Shown here: positions 23,843-31,891 of the stretch, one piece after another
Layout of the letters: each line of letters opens with the position of its first letter
Position numbering within the stretch: position 1 is the first letter of the stretch
Assembly (NCBI GenBank): GCA_964590395.1
Contig: CAZPVT010000004.1
Coordinates: 1-56,160, forward strand
Origin: JAOABP01 sp964590395
GTDB taxonomy: Bacteria > Hydrothermota > Tepidihabitantia > Tepidihabitantales > Tepidihabitantaceae
Reading direction: 5' to 3'
DNA: 56,160 bases
Notes under the pieces: model-generated
What the model was told of the DNA's origin: nothing
The model's input: only the letters and a program-made list of their open reading frames with translations
Database searches by the model: none
Program-made: the position numbers and the translations under genes

Positions 23843-26155
23843 TTAATGAACGATAATTTTGGCAGTGGTCTGGAGAGCGCGGGTCTGCGCCCGGATTAAG
23901 TAGATGCCCGGTGCCCAGTTATGACAGTTAATCGTGAACTGTGAAGAGCGAGTTATAAATCGATACCGCTCTCTACCGGTAGCATCGTAAACGGTAATAA
24001 GCGCCTTACCGGCAACCGGCTGATTCAGCCGGATATGGAGCAACTCTTTTGCAGGATTGGGATAGAGTTTTAAGGTCAGGCGCCCGGACACAACAGGCGG
24101 TTGGAGTTTTTCTTCAACCCCGGGACCGGATTCTGAACTGCGGTAACGCCAGAATTCATAGGTTTTGTTGCCTTTGACCGCAAAGAAGATGCCGTTGCCA
24201 GTACCAACAATTCCACCCCCTGCCTTTACCCGTTTCTTTTTCTGGGTGGAGCCTAACTGCGGAATGGTTTCCAGTTCTTGCCATCTGCCCCCGGGTCCGG
24301 AGTCTGGAAAGAAGCGCCAGAATTCATTGGTGTTGCCACCTTTCAGACAGAAGATGCCGCCATTCCACCAATCACCACCAGCACCGGCTTTGACCTTTTT
24401 CTTTTTGCCGAGCATTCCTGCTTCGGGAAAGTTGCGGTAGGTAGTGTTGAGCCACTGGTTGCCGTACAGGTCAAAGGCAAAGAGTTCACCGTATTTCGCC
24501 TTGACAGCAAAGAGCCGGCTGGTGCCGTCGTAAACGAGAAATGAGCCGTCTTTGTAGGCGTTCTTGCCAGAGGTGCCAAGCGGTGCATTAGGCAGTGGTT
24601 CCCAGGTGTCGGCAAAAACATTGTAGCGCCAGAACTCGTTTTTGTTGCCTTTAAGTAGGTAGATGTAATCACCATCCGGTAAGGAGACAAAGACCATTTT
24701 GTTGCCGCCCTTGATCGGTTTGCGGGTTGGTCCTAACGGAATCTCCTTTTTTCTTTCCCAGGTGTCAAGGAGAATATCATAGCGGAAGAAATCTACTGAG
24801 GAGTGGCCCTTGGTGGCGTAGATGTAACGGGAGTTGTCTGAAGTCAGGTCGCCTCCCTTGTAAACCGGTTTGTCTGCAGTGCTGGGCGGAATATTTTTGA
24901 GTGCCAGCCAGGTGTCGGTGTCAATGTCGTAACAGAGGAAGTCGTCAGTTTTGTTGCCACGCAACAGGTACACCCGGTTTTGGAGATAGGTTAGTGCGGT
25001 TCCGTCTTTAAGCGGTTTGTTGCTCGGGCTCTGGGGCACCGGGGTCATTTCCTGCCAGCCGGCGGGTGGTGGTGGTTGCTGAATCGCTATCCGGGAGAGG
25101 AGCCGATTGTTATGATTAATCTGATCCTGTGCCAGTGCGGTTGAGCAGGCGATGGTATAGTAGCCCGGTTCAGCATTCCAAGTGGGGAATGAGAGTAAAA
25201 TCGTCTCATTAGGGGCGATTGTCGGTGAAAGGAGCGCTTCGCTGTAAATAATGTTTTCGGACTGGCTGACCGTAAGTTGAACTGGAAAACCGGTTTCGGA
25301 AAAGGTGCCGAAATTGGCAATCTTTGCTTTAATTGGCACCGGTCCGGGTTCAACGGTGTCACCCGGAATAATGATCGCCACTGTGCCGACATCGTGAATC
25401 CGGGGTTGAATCATCAAGGTAAACTGAATAGTGTCGTTATTGGGGTTGATGTCATTTTCAATAAAGACCCAGAAGGTGCCGAGATAAGCACCACCCGGGG
25501 TAGCGAGCCAGGATGGAAACTCAACGGTATCAGTCTGCTGGACAGAGAGATGATGGGTAAGCGAGTCAAAGAATACCGGCTGCATTAAAGCCCGAATCTG
25601 GCAGTAGACCTTGAATGTCGCGGGTTGCAATCCGTTGTTGCGGACGACTACCCGCGGGTTAATCAAGGTGCTTTCAATAACCACCGGCTCAGGTGCCAGG
25701 ACCGCAATCGCAGCAACATCATTGAACAACGAAGGGCGGACGAAGAAATTTTTGGATGCGGTGTCGTTATCCGGATTGAGGTCACCGGGCAGTGCGGTCT
25801 GGAAAAGGACGCTGATTGTTCCTGCGGTATCCGCGGTCCACGGTGCGAAGTTAACCACGGCAGAATCCACGGGTGCGAGGTCCGCAACCCAGGCACTGTC
25901 CCGATAGTTACCAATCTCGCAGTAGGTCCAGAAGGACCCGGGAATCATTGAGTAGTTGGCAACCCAGCAGATAGGAAAAACAGTGGTATTGGAGTCTACC
26001 GTATCAGGCGGTGCGATGATGCGCAGGATGCCAACATCACCGTTACTGGTGCCGGTTATCGTCTGCTGGGCAAAGAGGAGTGCGGGTAAAATAAGTAAAA
26101 TTTGCCAGCGCAGGCTGGCGGGTTTATCTTTTTCTCTCAATACCGGCTTTTTCAT
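23843..26155 (-). CDS. Surface protein: CARDB repeats, six kelch-like blades, sorting domain
   Basis: 770 residues. Signal peptide after a basic start (LRWQILLILPALLFAQQ). About 35-365 hold three to four CARDB Ig modules (DVGILRIIAPPDTVDSN, then PGDLNPDNDTASK; the repeated N.DIN.NNDTI strip). About 375-680 hold six kelch-like blades of the same lysine-rich form as the 17723-21448 product (GSTQKKKRVKAGGGIV, FFAVKGNKTYEFWRY). The last 80 residues are a type A sorting domain (LYPNPAKELLHI, VYDATGRERY, GIYLIRA). It is a shorter paralogue lacking the jelly roll. AAAGGAGG precedes ATG 26155; consensus promoter, leader hairpin and terminator make a monocistronic unit. Confidence 0.87.
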   Translation of the reverse strand: MKKPVLREKDKPASLRWQILLILPALLFAQQTITGTSNGDVGILRIIAPPDTVDSNTTVFPICWVANYSMIPGSFWTYCEIGNYRDSAWVADLAPVDSAVVNFAPWTADTAGTISVLFQTALPGDLNPDNDTASKNFFVRPSLFNDVAAIAVLAPEPVVIESTLINPRVVVRNNGLQPATFKVYCQIRALMQPVFFDSLTHHLSVQQTDTVEFPSWLATPGGAYLGTFWVFIENDINPNNDTIQFTLMIQPRIHDVGTVAIIIPGDTVEPGPVPIKAKIANFGTFSETGFPVQLTVSQSENIIYSEALLSPTIAPNETILLSFPTWNAEPGYYTIACSTALAQDQINHNNRLLSRIAIQQPPPPAGWQEMTPVPQSPSNKPLKDGTALTYLQNRVYLLRGNKTDDFLCYDIDTDTWLALKNIPPSTADKPVYKGGDLTSDNSRYIYATKGHSSVDFFRYDILLDTWERKKEIPLGPTRKPIKGGNKMVFVSLPDGDYIYLLKGNKNEFWRYNVFADTWEPLPNAPLGTSGKNAYKDGSFLVYDGTSRLFAVKAKYGELFAFDLYGNQWLNTTYRNFPEAGMLGKKKKVKAGAGGDWWNGGIFCLKGGNTNEFWRFFPDSGPGGRWQELETIPQLGSTQKKKRVKAGGGIVGTGNGIFFAVKGNKTYEFWRYRSSESGPGVEEKLQPPVVSGRLTLKLYPNPAKELLHIRLNQPVAGKALITVYDATGRERYRFITRSSQFTINCHNWAPGIYLIRAQTRALQTTAKIIVH

Positions 26156-26188
26156 TACTGCCTCCTTTAATTTCTTACGGTTCCGTCT

Positions 26189-26219
26189 GCCTGGTGGTCA
26201 AAAATAAATTGACCCTGGC
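26189..26219 (-). promoter_or_regulatory. Leader hairpin of the minus-strand kelch mRNA
   Basis: GGTCAA (26196-26201) pairs with TTGACC (26209-26214) with an outer GCC/GGC clamp. Parallels hairpins in the leaders at 9740, 16281 and 17598. Confidence 0.45.
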
Positions 26220-26243
26220 GGGCGGCATCCGTTTACTGATATA

Positions 26244-26272
26244 ATAATAACCCAGATTATGCAGACTGTCAA
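26244..26272 (-). promoter_or_regulatory. Promoter of the minus-strand kelch protein
   Basis: Minus strand TTGACA (26272-26267), 17-nt spacer, TATTAT (26249-26244). Leader about 85 nt with AAAGGAGG. Confidence 0.8.
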
Positions 26273-26319
26273 CAGGGCAAGCGCCCCCCCTTTTGTCATT
26301 GCGAGGGTCCTTTTTTCTT

Positions 26320-26388
26320 GTCATTGCGAGGAGCGATAGCGACGCACTGCCCTTGGCAGGTGGCGAAAGCCACAACAATCTCTAAGCG
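26320..26388 (+). repeat. Dispersed repeat, copy 7 (inverted partner of copy 5)
   Basis: GTCATTGCGAGGAGCGATAG, GACGCACTGCCC, GGCAGGTGGCG and AAGCCACAACAATCTC. Differs from the reverse complement of 21531-21595 at only a few positions. A half-arm precedes it at about 26295-26307. It fills most of the gap between the kelch leader and the transaldolase promoter. Confidence 0.85.
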
Positions 26389-26396
26389 GTTGGGGC

Positions 26397-26424
26397 TTGC
26401 CTTTTGCTTTTTTCTGGTTATATT
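26397..26424 (+). promoter_or_regulatory. Possible promoter of the transaldolase operon
   Basis: TTGCCT 26397-26402, 16-nt spacer, TATATT 26419-26424. The -35 box is weak; leader about 50 nt with GGAGG. Confidence 0.45.
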
Positions 26425-26478
26425 TAGGAGATTCAGCACAATGCCAGTAGTAATAATTATCGTAGATATGGAGGCAAG

Positions 26479-27129
26479 ATGAAGATATTTATTGATTCGG
26501 CAGATAGTCGGGAGATTCAAGAGGTAGCCGGCTGGGGAATACTCAGCGGTGTTACCACCAATCCGACACTGGTTAAAAAGACCGGCAAGCCATTTAAGGA
26601 GTGTGTGGCAGAGATACTTAAACTGGTGAATGGACCGGTTTCGGTGGAGGCGATCTCTCCGGATGCGGATGGTATGATAAAGGAGGCAGAGGAGTGGGCA
26701 AAACTGGACCCCGAGAAGGTTACAATCAAAATTCCGATGGGTGTTGAGGGGTTGAAGGCGGTGCGGGCGCTGGCACAAAAGGGGATAATGAGCAATGTTA
26801 CATTGGTCTTCTCACCGAATCAGGCACTGCTCGCCTGCAGTGCAAGAGCAACATTTATCTCGCCGTTTGTGGGCAGGCTGGATGACATCTCCCATGATGG
26901 AATGGAGTTGGTCCGGGACATCGTGGCAATGATTGAGTATTACGGCTTTGATACCCAGGTGATTGCGGCAAGCATCCGTCATCCGCTCCATGTGATTGAG
27001 TCAATGCGCGCGGGTGCCCATATCGCCACCATACCCTATGATGTGCTTACAAAGATGGTCAGGCATCCACTGACCGATGCGGGAATTAAGAAGTTTTATG
27101 AGGATTATCAGCAGATTCCCAAGGGGTGA
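26479..27129 (+). CDS. tal: Transaldolase, small TalC/FSA type
   Basis: 216 residues, the length of the short transaldolase/fructose-6-phosphate aldolase subfamily. Moves a dihydroxyacetone unit between sugar phosphates in the non-oxidative pentose phosphate pathway. Strips: MKIFIDSAD at the start, GVTTNPTLV, VTIKIPMG with Schiff-base Lys84, NVTLVFSPNQALLA, and ISPFVGRLDD. GGAGG precedes ATG 26479. Transketolase follows after three bases, the expected pathway partner. Transaldolase rather than FSA activity is inferred from the neighbour. Confidence 0.93.
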   Translation: MKIFIDSADSREIQEVAGWGILSGVTTNPTLVKKTGKPFKECVAEILKLVNGPVSVEAISPDADGMIKEAEEWAKLDPEKVTIKIPMGVEGLKAVRALAQKGIMSNVTLVFSPNQALLACSARATFISPFVGRLDDISHDGMELVRDIVAMIEYYGFDTQVIAASIRHPLHVIESMRAGAHIATIPYDVLTKMVRHPLTDAGIKKFYEDYQQIPKG

Positions 27130-27132
27130 AAT

Positions 27133-29265
27133 ATGCCAATAGTTGACTCAAAAACTGGACAGGTGCGAAAGAGTTACTCGGTGTCCGAGTTGATTCAGGT
27201 GGCAAATATGATGCGCGGTTATAACCTGATCGCGCTGTGTGCCGCGGGTTCAGGCCATTCAGGTGGCACACTGTCCATTATGGATATCACTGCCGCGCTC
27301 TATCTGCAGGTTGCCCGGCATGACCCGCAGAATCCGTCTTGGGAGGAACGGGACAGGGTCATCTGGTCCACCGGGCATAAGGCACCGTCGCTTTATTTAG
27401 GTCTGGGAATGGCGGGCTATTTTCCGGTTGAGGATGTGGTGCGGTTGCGCAAACTTTATGCGCCGTATCAGGGACATCCGCACTGGCTTAAACTACCGGG
27501 CGTGGAGATCTCCTCAGGTTCGCTTGGTCAGGGTCTTTCCGTAGCAGTGGGCATTGCGCTGGCTGCCCGGCTGGACAACAGAAACTACCGGGTTTACTGT
27601 ATTACCGGCGACGGTGAGCATCAGGAGGGTCAGATCTGGGAGGCGGTGATGGAGGCGGGTGCATTCCATCTGGATAACCTCTGCTGTATTCTGGATAAGA
27701 ACCGGTTGCAGATTGACGGCTGGGTCAAGGATGTGATGAATATTGAGCCGATTGTGGAGAAGTATCGTGCCTTTAACTGGCATGTGATTGAGATTGATGG
27801 CCACAATATGCACCAGATCCTTGCCGCATTTGATAAGGCGGCACAGCACAAAGGTCAGCCGACCGTTATTGTCGCGCATACGACCAAGGGTAAAGGGGTC
27901 TCGTTTATGGAGAATGTGGCGGGCTGGCACGGTAAGGCACCAAATAAGGCGGAGATGATCAATGGTTTAGAGGAACTGAATCTGCACTACCGGCTGGAGT
28001 ATGAGCAACTTTTGAAAAAAGCCGAGGAGTATCAAACCGAGGCAACTGCCAAACTGATGGCAAAGGTGCCGAAATTCTCCCGGGACTACTTCTGGAACCA
28101 GCAGGAGAAAATGAAGGTGGATATGAAGGCGACGCGGTTTGGTTTCGGTGAGGCGCTCGAGGAAATGGGTGATGACCCGCGGGTCTGCTGTATCGGTGCG
28201 GACATCTCCGGTTCAATCACTATCTCAAAATTTTATGAAAAGCATCCGGAAAGGCAGGGTCGGTGGTTTTCAGTGGGTATTGCTGAGCAGTCAGGCACGA
28301 ATGTCGCGGCCGGGCTGGCAAAGGAGGGGAAACTGCCGGTTTTCGGCACCTACGGGGTTTTTGCCGCGGGCAGAAATCTGGACCAGTTGCGTACCACGGT
28401 CTGCTATGGTAATTTCAATGTTTTGATTGCGGGCGCGCACGGCGGTGTCTCAGTGGGGCCAGATGGGGCAACCCATCAGGCGCTTGAAGACCTGTTTCAG
28501 ATCTGCGGACTGCCGAATATGCATGTGTCGGTACCGGCAGATGCGCTGGAGACCAAACGGGCAACCGCACACCTTTTGTTTGAAATCAAAGGACCAAAAT
28601 ATATCCGGTTTGCCCGCGAGGCAACACCGGTGGTTACCAATGAGAAAACACCTTTTGTCTGGGGAATGCCTAATGTCTACCGTTACCGCGGGGAGAGAGA
28701 CAGTTTCCTCGATGCGTTTGAGGTTACTACCGCGGACAGGTACGAAAATGAGGAGGAGCAGTTGACCATCATCGCCTGCGGTCCGATGGTGCCGGAGGCG
28801 ATGCGCGCGGCATGGATTTTGAAGGAGGAACTGGGTGTTGAGACCCGGGTCGTTAACCTGCACACCCTGAAATCGCCGAGTTCCCATCCAGATGAGACAA
28901 TTCCAAATCAACGGTATCTGATTCAGGCGGCGCTGGAGACCGGGTTGGTGCTGACCGCAGAGGAGCATCAGATCGGGGGTCTTGCCAACCGGGTCTCATA
29001 TGTGCTCCATACCGCACCGGAACTTTTCCGCAAACCGCTGGCTTTCGGTGCAATCGGGGTTAAGGACCGGTTCGGTGAGTCAGGTCAACCCTGGGAACTG
29101 ATGTGGGAGTTTGAGGTCTCCGCAGAACACATCGCAGAAAAGGCAAAGGAACTTCTGGCACTGCGGGAAAAGGTGACAGTCGTAGTGCCGGTAACCGCAC
29201 CGGCAACCAGACAGAAAAGGGCAGTCCGCACAAAGAAAACCGGGACCGCCAGAAAGGTTAAATAG
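27133..29265 (+). CDS. tkt: Transketolase, single chain
   Basis: 710 residues. Thiamine diphosphate enzyme transferring two-carbon units between sugar phosphates. The N-terminal half has AAGSGHSGGTLS, SSGSLGQGLSVAVGIAL and the ThDP/metal motif GDGEHQEGQIWEA then DKNRLQIDG. The second half has the pyrimidine domain (CIGADISGSI; VGIAEQSGTNVAAGLA; HGGVSVGPDGATHQ) and the C-terminal transketolase domain. The tail (about 685-710) is lysine/arginine-rich and looks added. Start ATG 27133 with GGGGTGA before it; cotranscribed with tal. Confidence 0.95.
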   Translation: MPIVDSKTGQVRKSYSVSELIQVANMMRGYNLIALCAAGSGHSGGTLSIMDITAALYLQVARHDPQNPSWEERDRVIWSTGHKAPSLYLGLGMAGYFPVEDVVRLRKLYAPYQGHPHWLKLPGVEISSGSLGQGLSVAVGIALAARLDNRNYRVYCITGDGEHQEGQIWEAVMEAGAFHLDNLCCILDKNRLQIDGWVKDVMNIEPIVEKYRAFNWHVIEIDGHNMHQILAAFDKAAQHKGQPTVIVAHTTKGKGVSFMENVAGWHGKAPNKAEMINGLEELNLHYRLEYEQLLKKAEEYQTEATAKLMAKVPKFSRDYFWNQQEKMKVDMKATRFGFGEALEEMGDDPRVCCIGADISGSITISKFYEKHPERQGRWFSVGIAEQSGTNVAAGLAKEGKLPVFGTYGVFAAGRNLDQLRTTVCYGNFNVLIAGAHGGVSVGPDGATHQALEDLFQICGLPNMHVSVPADALETKRATAHLLFEIKGPKYIRFAREATPVVTNEKTPFVWGMPNVYRYRGERDSFLDAFEVTTADRYENEEEQLTIIACGPMVPEAMRAAWILKEELGVETRVVNLHTLKSPSSHPDETIPNQRYLIQAALETGLVLTAEEHQIGGLANRVSYVLHTAPELFRKPLAFGAIGVKDRFGESGQPWELMWEFEVSAEHIAEKAKELLALREKVTVVVPVTAPATRQKRAVRTKKTGTARKVK

Positions 29266-29283
29266 TTAAAGAAAGGGGGTAAG

Positions 29284-30441
29284 ATGCGACTTGCCTGCCG
29301 GATGGAAAGGCTGGGCACCGAGACCGCATTTGATGTCCTGCGCCGGGCAAAGGAACTGGAATGCACGATGGATGTAATCCACCTTGAAATTGGTGAACCG
29401 GACTTTGCCACACCACAGCACATCATTGATGCGGCAAAACGGGCACTGGATGAGGGCTGGACCCATTACTGCCCATCTGCGGGACTGCCCGAATTGCGTC
29501 AGGCGATCGCAGAATACGCGGGCAAATTGCGCGGGGTTAAGTTCTTTCCTGAACAGGTGGTGGTAACACCGGGTGGTAAACCGGTGATGGCATTTGCGAT
29601 TATGGCACTCGTGGATACCGGTGATGAGGTGATCTATCCTAATCCGGGCTTTCCGATTTATGAGTCAATGATTGAGTATATGGGTGGAAGGCCGGTGCCG
29701 ATTCGGTTGCGCGAGGAGCGGGGGTTTCGGCTGGATGCAGAAGAGCTGGTTTCAATGGTTAACCCGCGCACCAAACTGATTGTGATCAACTCACCAGCAA
29801 ATCCGACTGGCAGTGTTCTGACCCGGGAGGACCTGCGTCTGATTGCGGACATCGCACTGAAATACGATGTCTGGATATTGGCAGATGAGATTTACTCCGA
29901 GATTGTTTACGATGCCCAGTTTGAGTCCATTACCCAGTTTTCCGAAGTTCATCCCCGATTGATTATCCTGGACGGTTTTTCCAAGACCTTTGCGATGACC
30001 GGCTGGCGGATTGGCTACGGCATAATGCCCAGGGATATGGCAGAGAAGATGGCACGCATCGAAACCAACGTTAACTCCTGCACCACCACCTTTATCCAGC
30101 GTGCCTGTCTGAGTGCGTTACAGGGTCCGCACGAGCCAGTGGACCGGATGGTGGCAGAGTTTAAAAGGCGCCGGGACTTTATTGTTGAAGGATTAAACCG
30201 TCTGCCCGGATTCAGGTGTTCTCTTCCGCAGGGCGCGTTTTACGGCTTTCCGAATGTTGAAGGAACCGGTTTAGACTGCAAGGTGCTTGCGGACCGTCTG
30301 CTTGAAGAGACCGGTGTTGCCTGTCTTGCCGGGACCTGTTTTGGCAAGTACGGTGATGGATTTCTGCGGTTCAGTTATGCCAACTCAATTGAGAATATCT
30401 CCTGCGCACTGGAGCGGATAGAAAAGTTCCTGCGCCGGTGA
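29284..30441 (+). CDS. Class I/II PLP aminotransferase, aspartate-type
   Basis: 385 residues. Fold type I aminotransferase with the order expected of the AspC-like group: VIHLEIGEPDFATPQHI, HYCPSAGLPELRQAIA, INSPANPTGSVLTREDL, ADEIYSEIVYD and GFSKTFAMTGWRIGY with PLP Lys234, then FLRFSYANS with the substrate-carboxylate arginine. Substrate cannot be settled: aspartate, alanine or an aromatic acid are possible. Last gene after tal-tkt, with an AAGGGGG ribosome site 8 bases before ATG. The region after it holds repeats and no obvious terminator. Confidence 0.88.
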   Translation: MRLACRMERLGTETAFDVLRRAKELECTMDVIHLEIGEPDFATPQHIIDAAKRALDEGWTHYCPSAGLPELRQAIAEYAGKLRGVKFFPEQVVVTPGGKPVMAFAIMALVDTGDEVIYPNPGFPIYESMIEYMGGRPVPIRLREERGFRLDAEELVSMVNPRTKLIVINSPANPTGSVLTREDLRLIADIALKYDVWILADEIYSEIVYDAQFESITQFSEVHPRLIILDGFSKTFAMTGWRIGYGIMPRDMAEKMARIETNVNSCTTTFIQRACLSALQGPHEPVDRMVAEFKRRRDFIVEGLNRLPGFRCSLPQGAFYGFPNVEGTGLDCKVLADRLLEETGVACLAGTCFGKYGDGFLRFSYANSIENISCALERIEKFLRR

Positions 30442-30446
30442 GTTAA

Positions 30447-30770
30447 CTGAAACCGCGGAGCGCAATGACAGGTGAGTAAGACCGGAATGGAATGACGAGA
30501 CATTCTGAATCAATTTGTAGCCGCAGAGCTTGCTCTGCTAACATACCTGTAAAATGGCAAAGCAAGCTTTGCAACTACACTCCTCGCAATGACCGCAGAA
30601 ACCACAGAGCGGAATGAAGAAAGGAAGGGTGGAGTTAAATTTAACCTATAGGTTAAAAAGTCCTGGCTGGTTAAATCCGATTTATCGTTTTATTTTTCAA
30701 TAAGTTATAGGAAATTTCTGATTTTTTTGACCCCATCCCCGGAACCGTCCCCTTAATGATTTTCAGGGTG
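30447..30770 (+). repeat. Composite repeat, copy B (filled site)
   Basis: Counterpart of 124-365, with the same palindrome TTTAACCTATAGGTTAAA at 30640-30657, the AT-rich block at 30681-30708 and the CATCCCCGGAACCGTCCCC block near 30733-30752. It carries a 64-bp insertion at 30515-30578 that copy A lacks. It occupies nearly the whole 355-base gap between two convergent genes. Confidence 0.75.
30515..30578. mobile_element. 64-bp double-hairpin insertion (MITE-like)
   Basis: Comparison with copy A (CAAT^ACTCCTCGC at 191-203) defines the insert as TTGTAG...ACTAC. It has GTAG/CTAC ends in inverted orientation and two internal hairpins: GCAGAGC-TT-GCTCTGC and GCAAAGC-AA-GCTTTGC. No target duplication is obvious. 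Too short to encode anything. Confidence 0.6.
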
Positions 30771-30796
30771 GTTTTGTTTGTCCTGAAATGGGCGGT

Positions 30797-31306
30797 TCAG
30801 GAGGTTTTGAGGTGAAGGAGGGTCTGGCGGGCAGAGAGGAGGAACTGCTGGCAGGTGGGTGTTTTGTAGTCCGGATAGGTCCATTCGAGTGGCTGGTATT
30901 CGCCCTGGTGGAAGATGAGAGTTACCTCCGCATAGATGCCCTCGGTGAGGCAGATGCGATGGGAGTAGTCTTTGGTTGTGGCAAGGACCAGGTTGTGGAG
31001 GGTCAAAATGCCAGGGTCAAGGTTTATCGGTCTTTTGTCATCCGGGTCGCGTAATCGGTCTTCAATTGCCATGGTCTGTTTTTTGAATTGTGCGAGGTTG
31101 CCGGGATTGACCAGCGGTGCAAATAGTAGCCACTGACGCAGTAGGTCTTTGCCCATTTCCAGTTCGTAGTAGGTGGAGAAGTGCCAGTTGAAGGGTTCGG
31201 TCTTCAGGGTTATTTCACCGAATTCCGCGGTGAGGACCGGCTGGATTTCTTTTAGGAGGTTTTTATCACGGGCAAGGATGGCGATTATCAGGCGGGCAGG
31301 TTTCAA
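30797..31306 (-). CDS. DUF4416 family protein
   Basis: 169 residues. Clear DUF4416 signatures: a TYYELEMG strip, FAPLVNPGNLAQFK, INLDPGILTLHNLVLATTKD, HRICLTEGIYAEVTL and LEWTYPDYKT. The family is uncharacterised. TTG 31306 is the start, eight bases after the scpB stop, so it is the last gene of the aminotransferase-lysC-scpB operon. Confidence 0.9.
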   Translation of the reverse strand: MKPARLIIAILARDKNLLKEIQPVLTAEFGEITLKTEPFNWHFSTYYELEMGKDLLRQWLLFAPLVNPGNLAQFKKQTMAIEDRLRDPDDKRPINLDPGILTLHNLVLATTKDYSHRICLTEGIYAEVTLIFHQGEYQPLEWTYPDYKTPTCQQFLLSARQTLLHLKTS

Positions 31307-31314
31307 GGTCGGTT

Positions 31315-31887
31315 TTATGTTTCTGGCTGGTTGGCTTCCGGTTCCCGTTCTGCTAGGAAGTCACCCAGTTCCTCCAGTCTGGGCAGGTCGTCCAGTGAGT
31401 CCAAGCCAAAGTAGCGGAGAAATTCCCGGGTGGTGCGATAGAGAAATGGGTTGCCAGGCCGGCGGGCTCTGCCCGCGGTGACGATTAAGCCCCGTTCTAA
31501 TAGGGTCAGGAGCGGTGCAGAGCAGTCAACTCCGCGTAGTTGTTCTATCTCCGGTTTGGTTACCGGTTGTTTGTAGGCGATGATGGCTAATACCTCCAGC
31601 GCAGCACTGGAGAGGCGCTGTGCCCGGTTGTGGGCATAGAGTTTTCTTATCCAATCGGCATATTCGGGTAGGGTGTAGAGTTGGAAACCCTGGGCAACAC
31701 GGTTGATCCGAAACGATCTGCCGGTCTGGGCATAACTCAGGTTGAGGTTGGCAATTGCCTGCTGGGCCATGGTTTCGTCAACACCGGTGATTTCAGTCAG
31801 GCGGGCAAGGGTTACCGGGGTGTCAGCGGCAAAGAGGACCGCTTCGATGATCTGTTCTGGTGTTGGGGAGTTGGCGGTCTCAGGCAT
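31315..31887 (-). CDS. scpB: Segregation and condensation protein B
   Basis: 190 residues. ScpB dimers bind the ScpA kleisin in the SMC condensation complex. Two winged helices: PEQIIEAVLFAADTPVTLARL at the start, then LSSAALEVLAIIAYKQPVTKPEIE followed by GVDC and LLERGLIVTAGRARRPGNPFLYRTT, the diagnostic ScpB strip. ATG 31887 with AGGAG before it is chosen over the upstream in-frame start at 31941, which would overlap lysC by 50 bases. scpA is separate, at 5208. Confidence 0.95.
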   Translation of the reverse strand: MPETANSPTPEQIIEAVLFAADTPVTLARLTEITGVDETMAQQAIANLNLSYAQTGRSFRINRVAQGFQLYTLPEYADWIRKLYAHNRAQRLSSAALEVLAIIAYKQPVTKPEIEQLRGVDCSAPLLTLLERGLIVTAGRARRPGNPFLYRTTREFLRYFGLDSLDDLPRLEELGDFLAEREPEANQPET

Positions 31888-31891
31888 CTTT

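Noticed and set aside
30788..31054. Plus-strand frame antisense to the DUF4416 gene
   Set aside because: The opposite strand encodes a clear DUF4416 protein.
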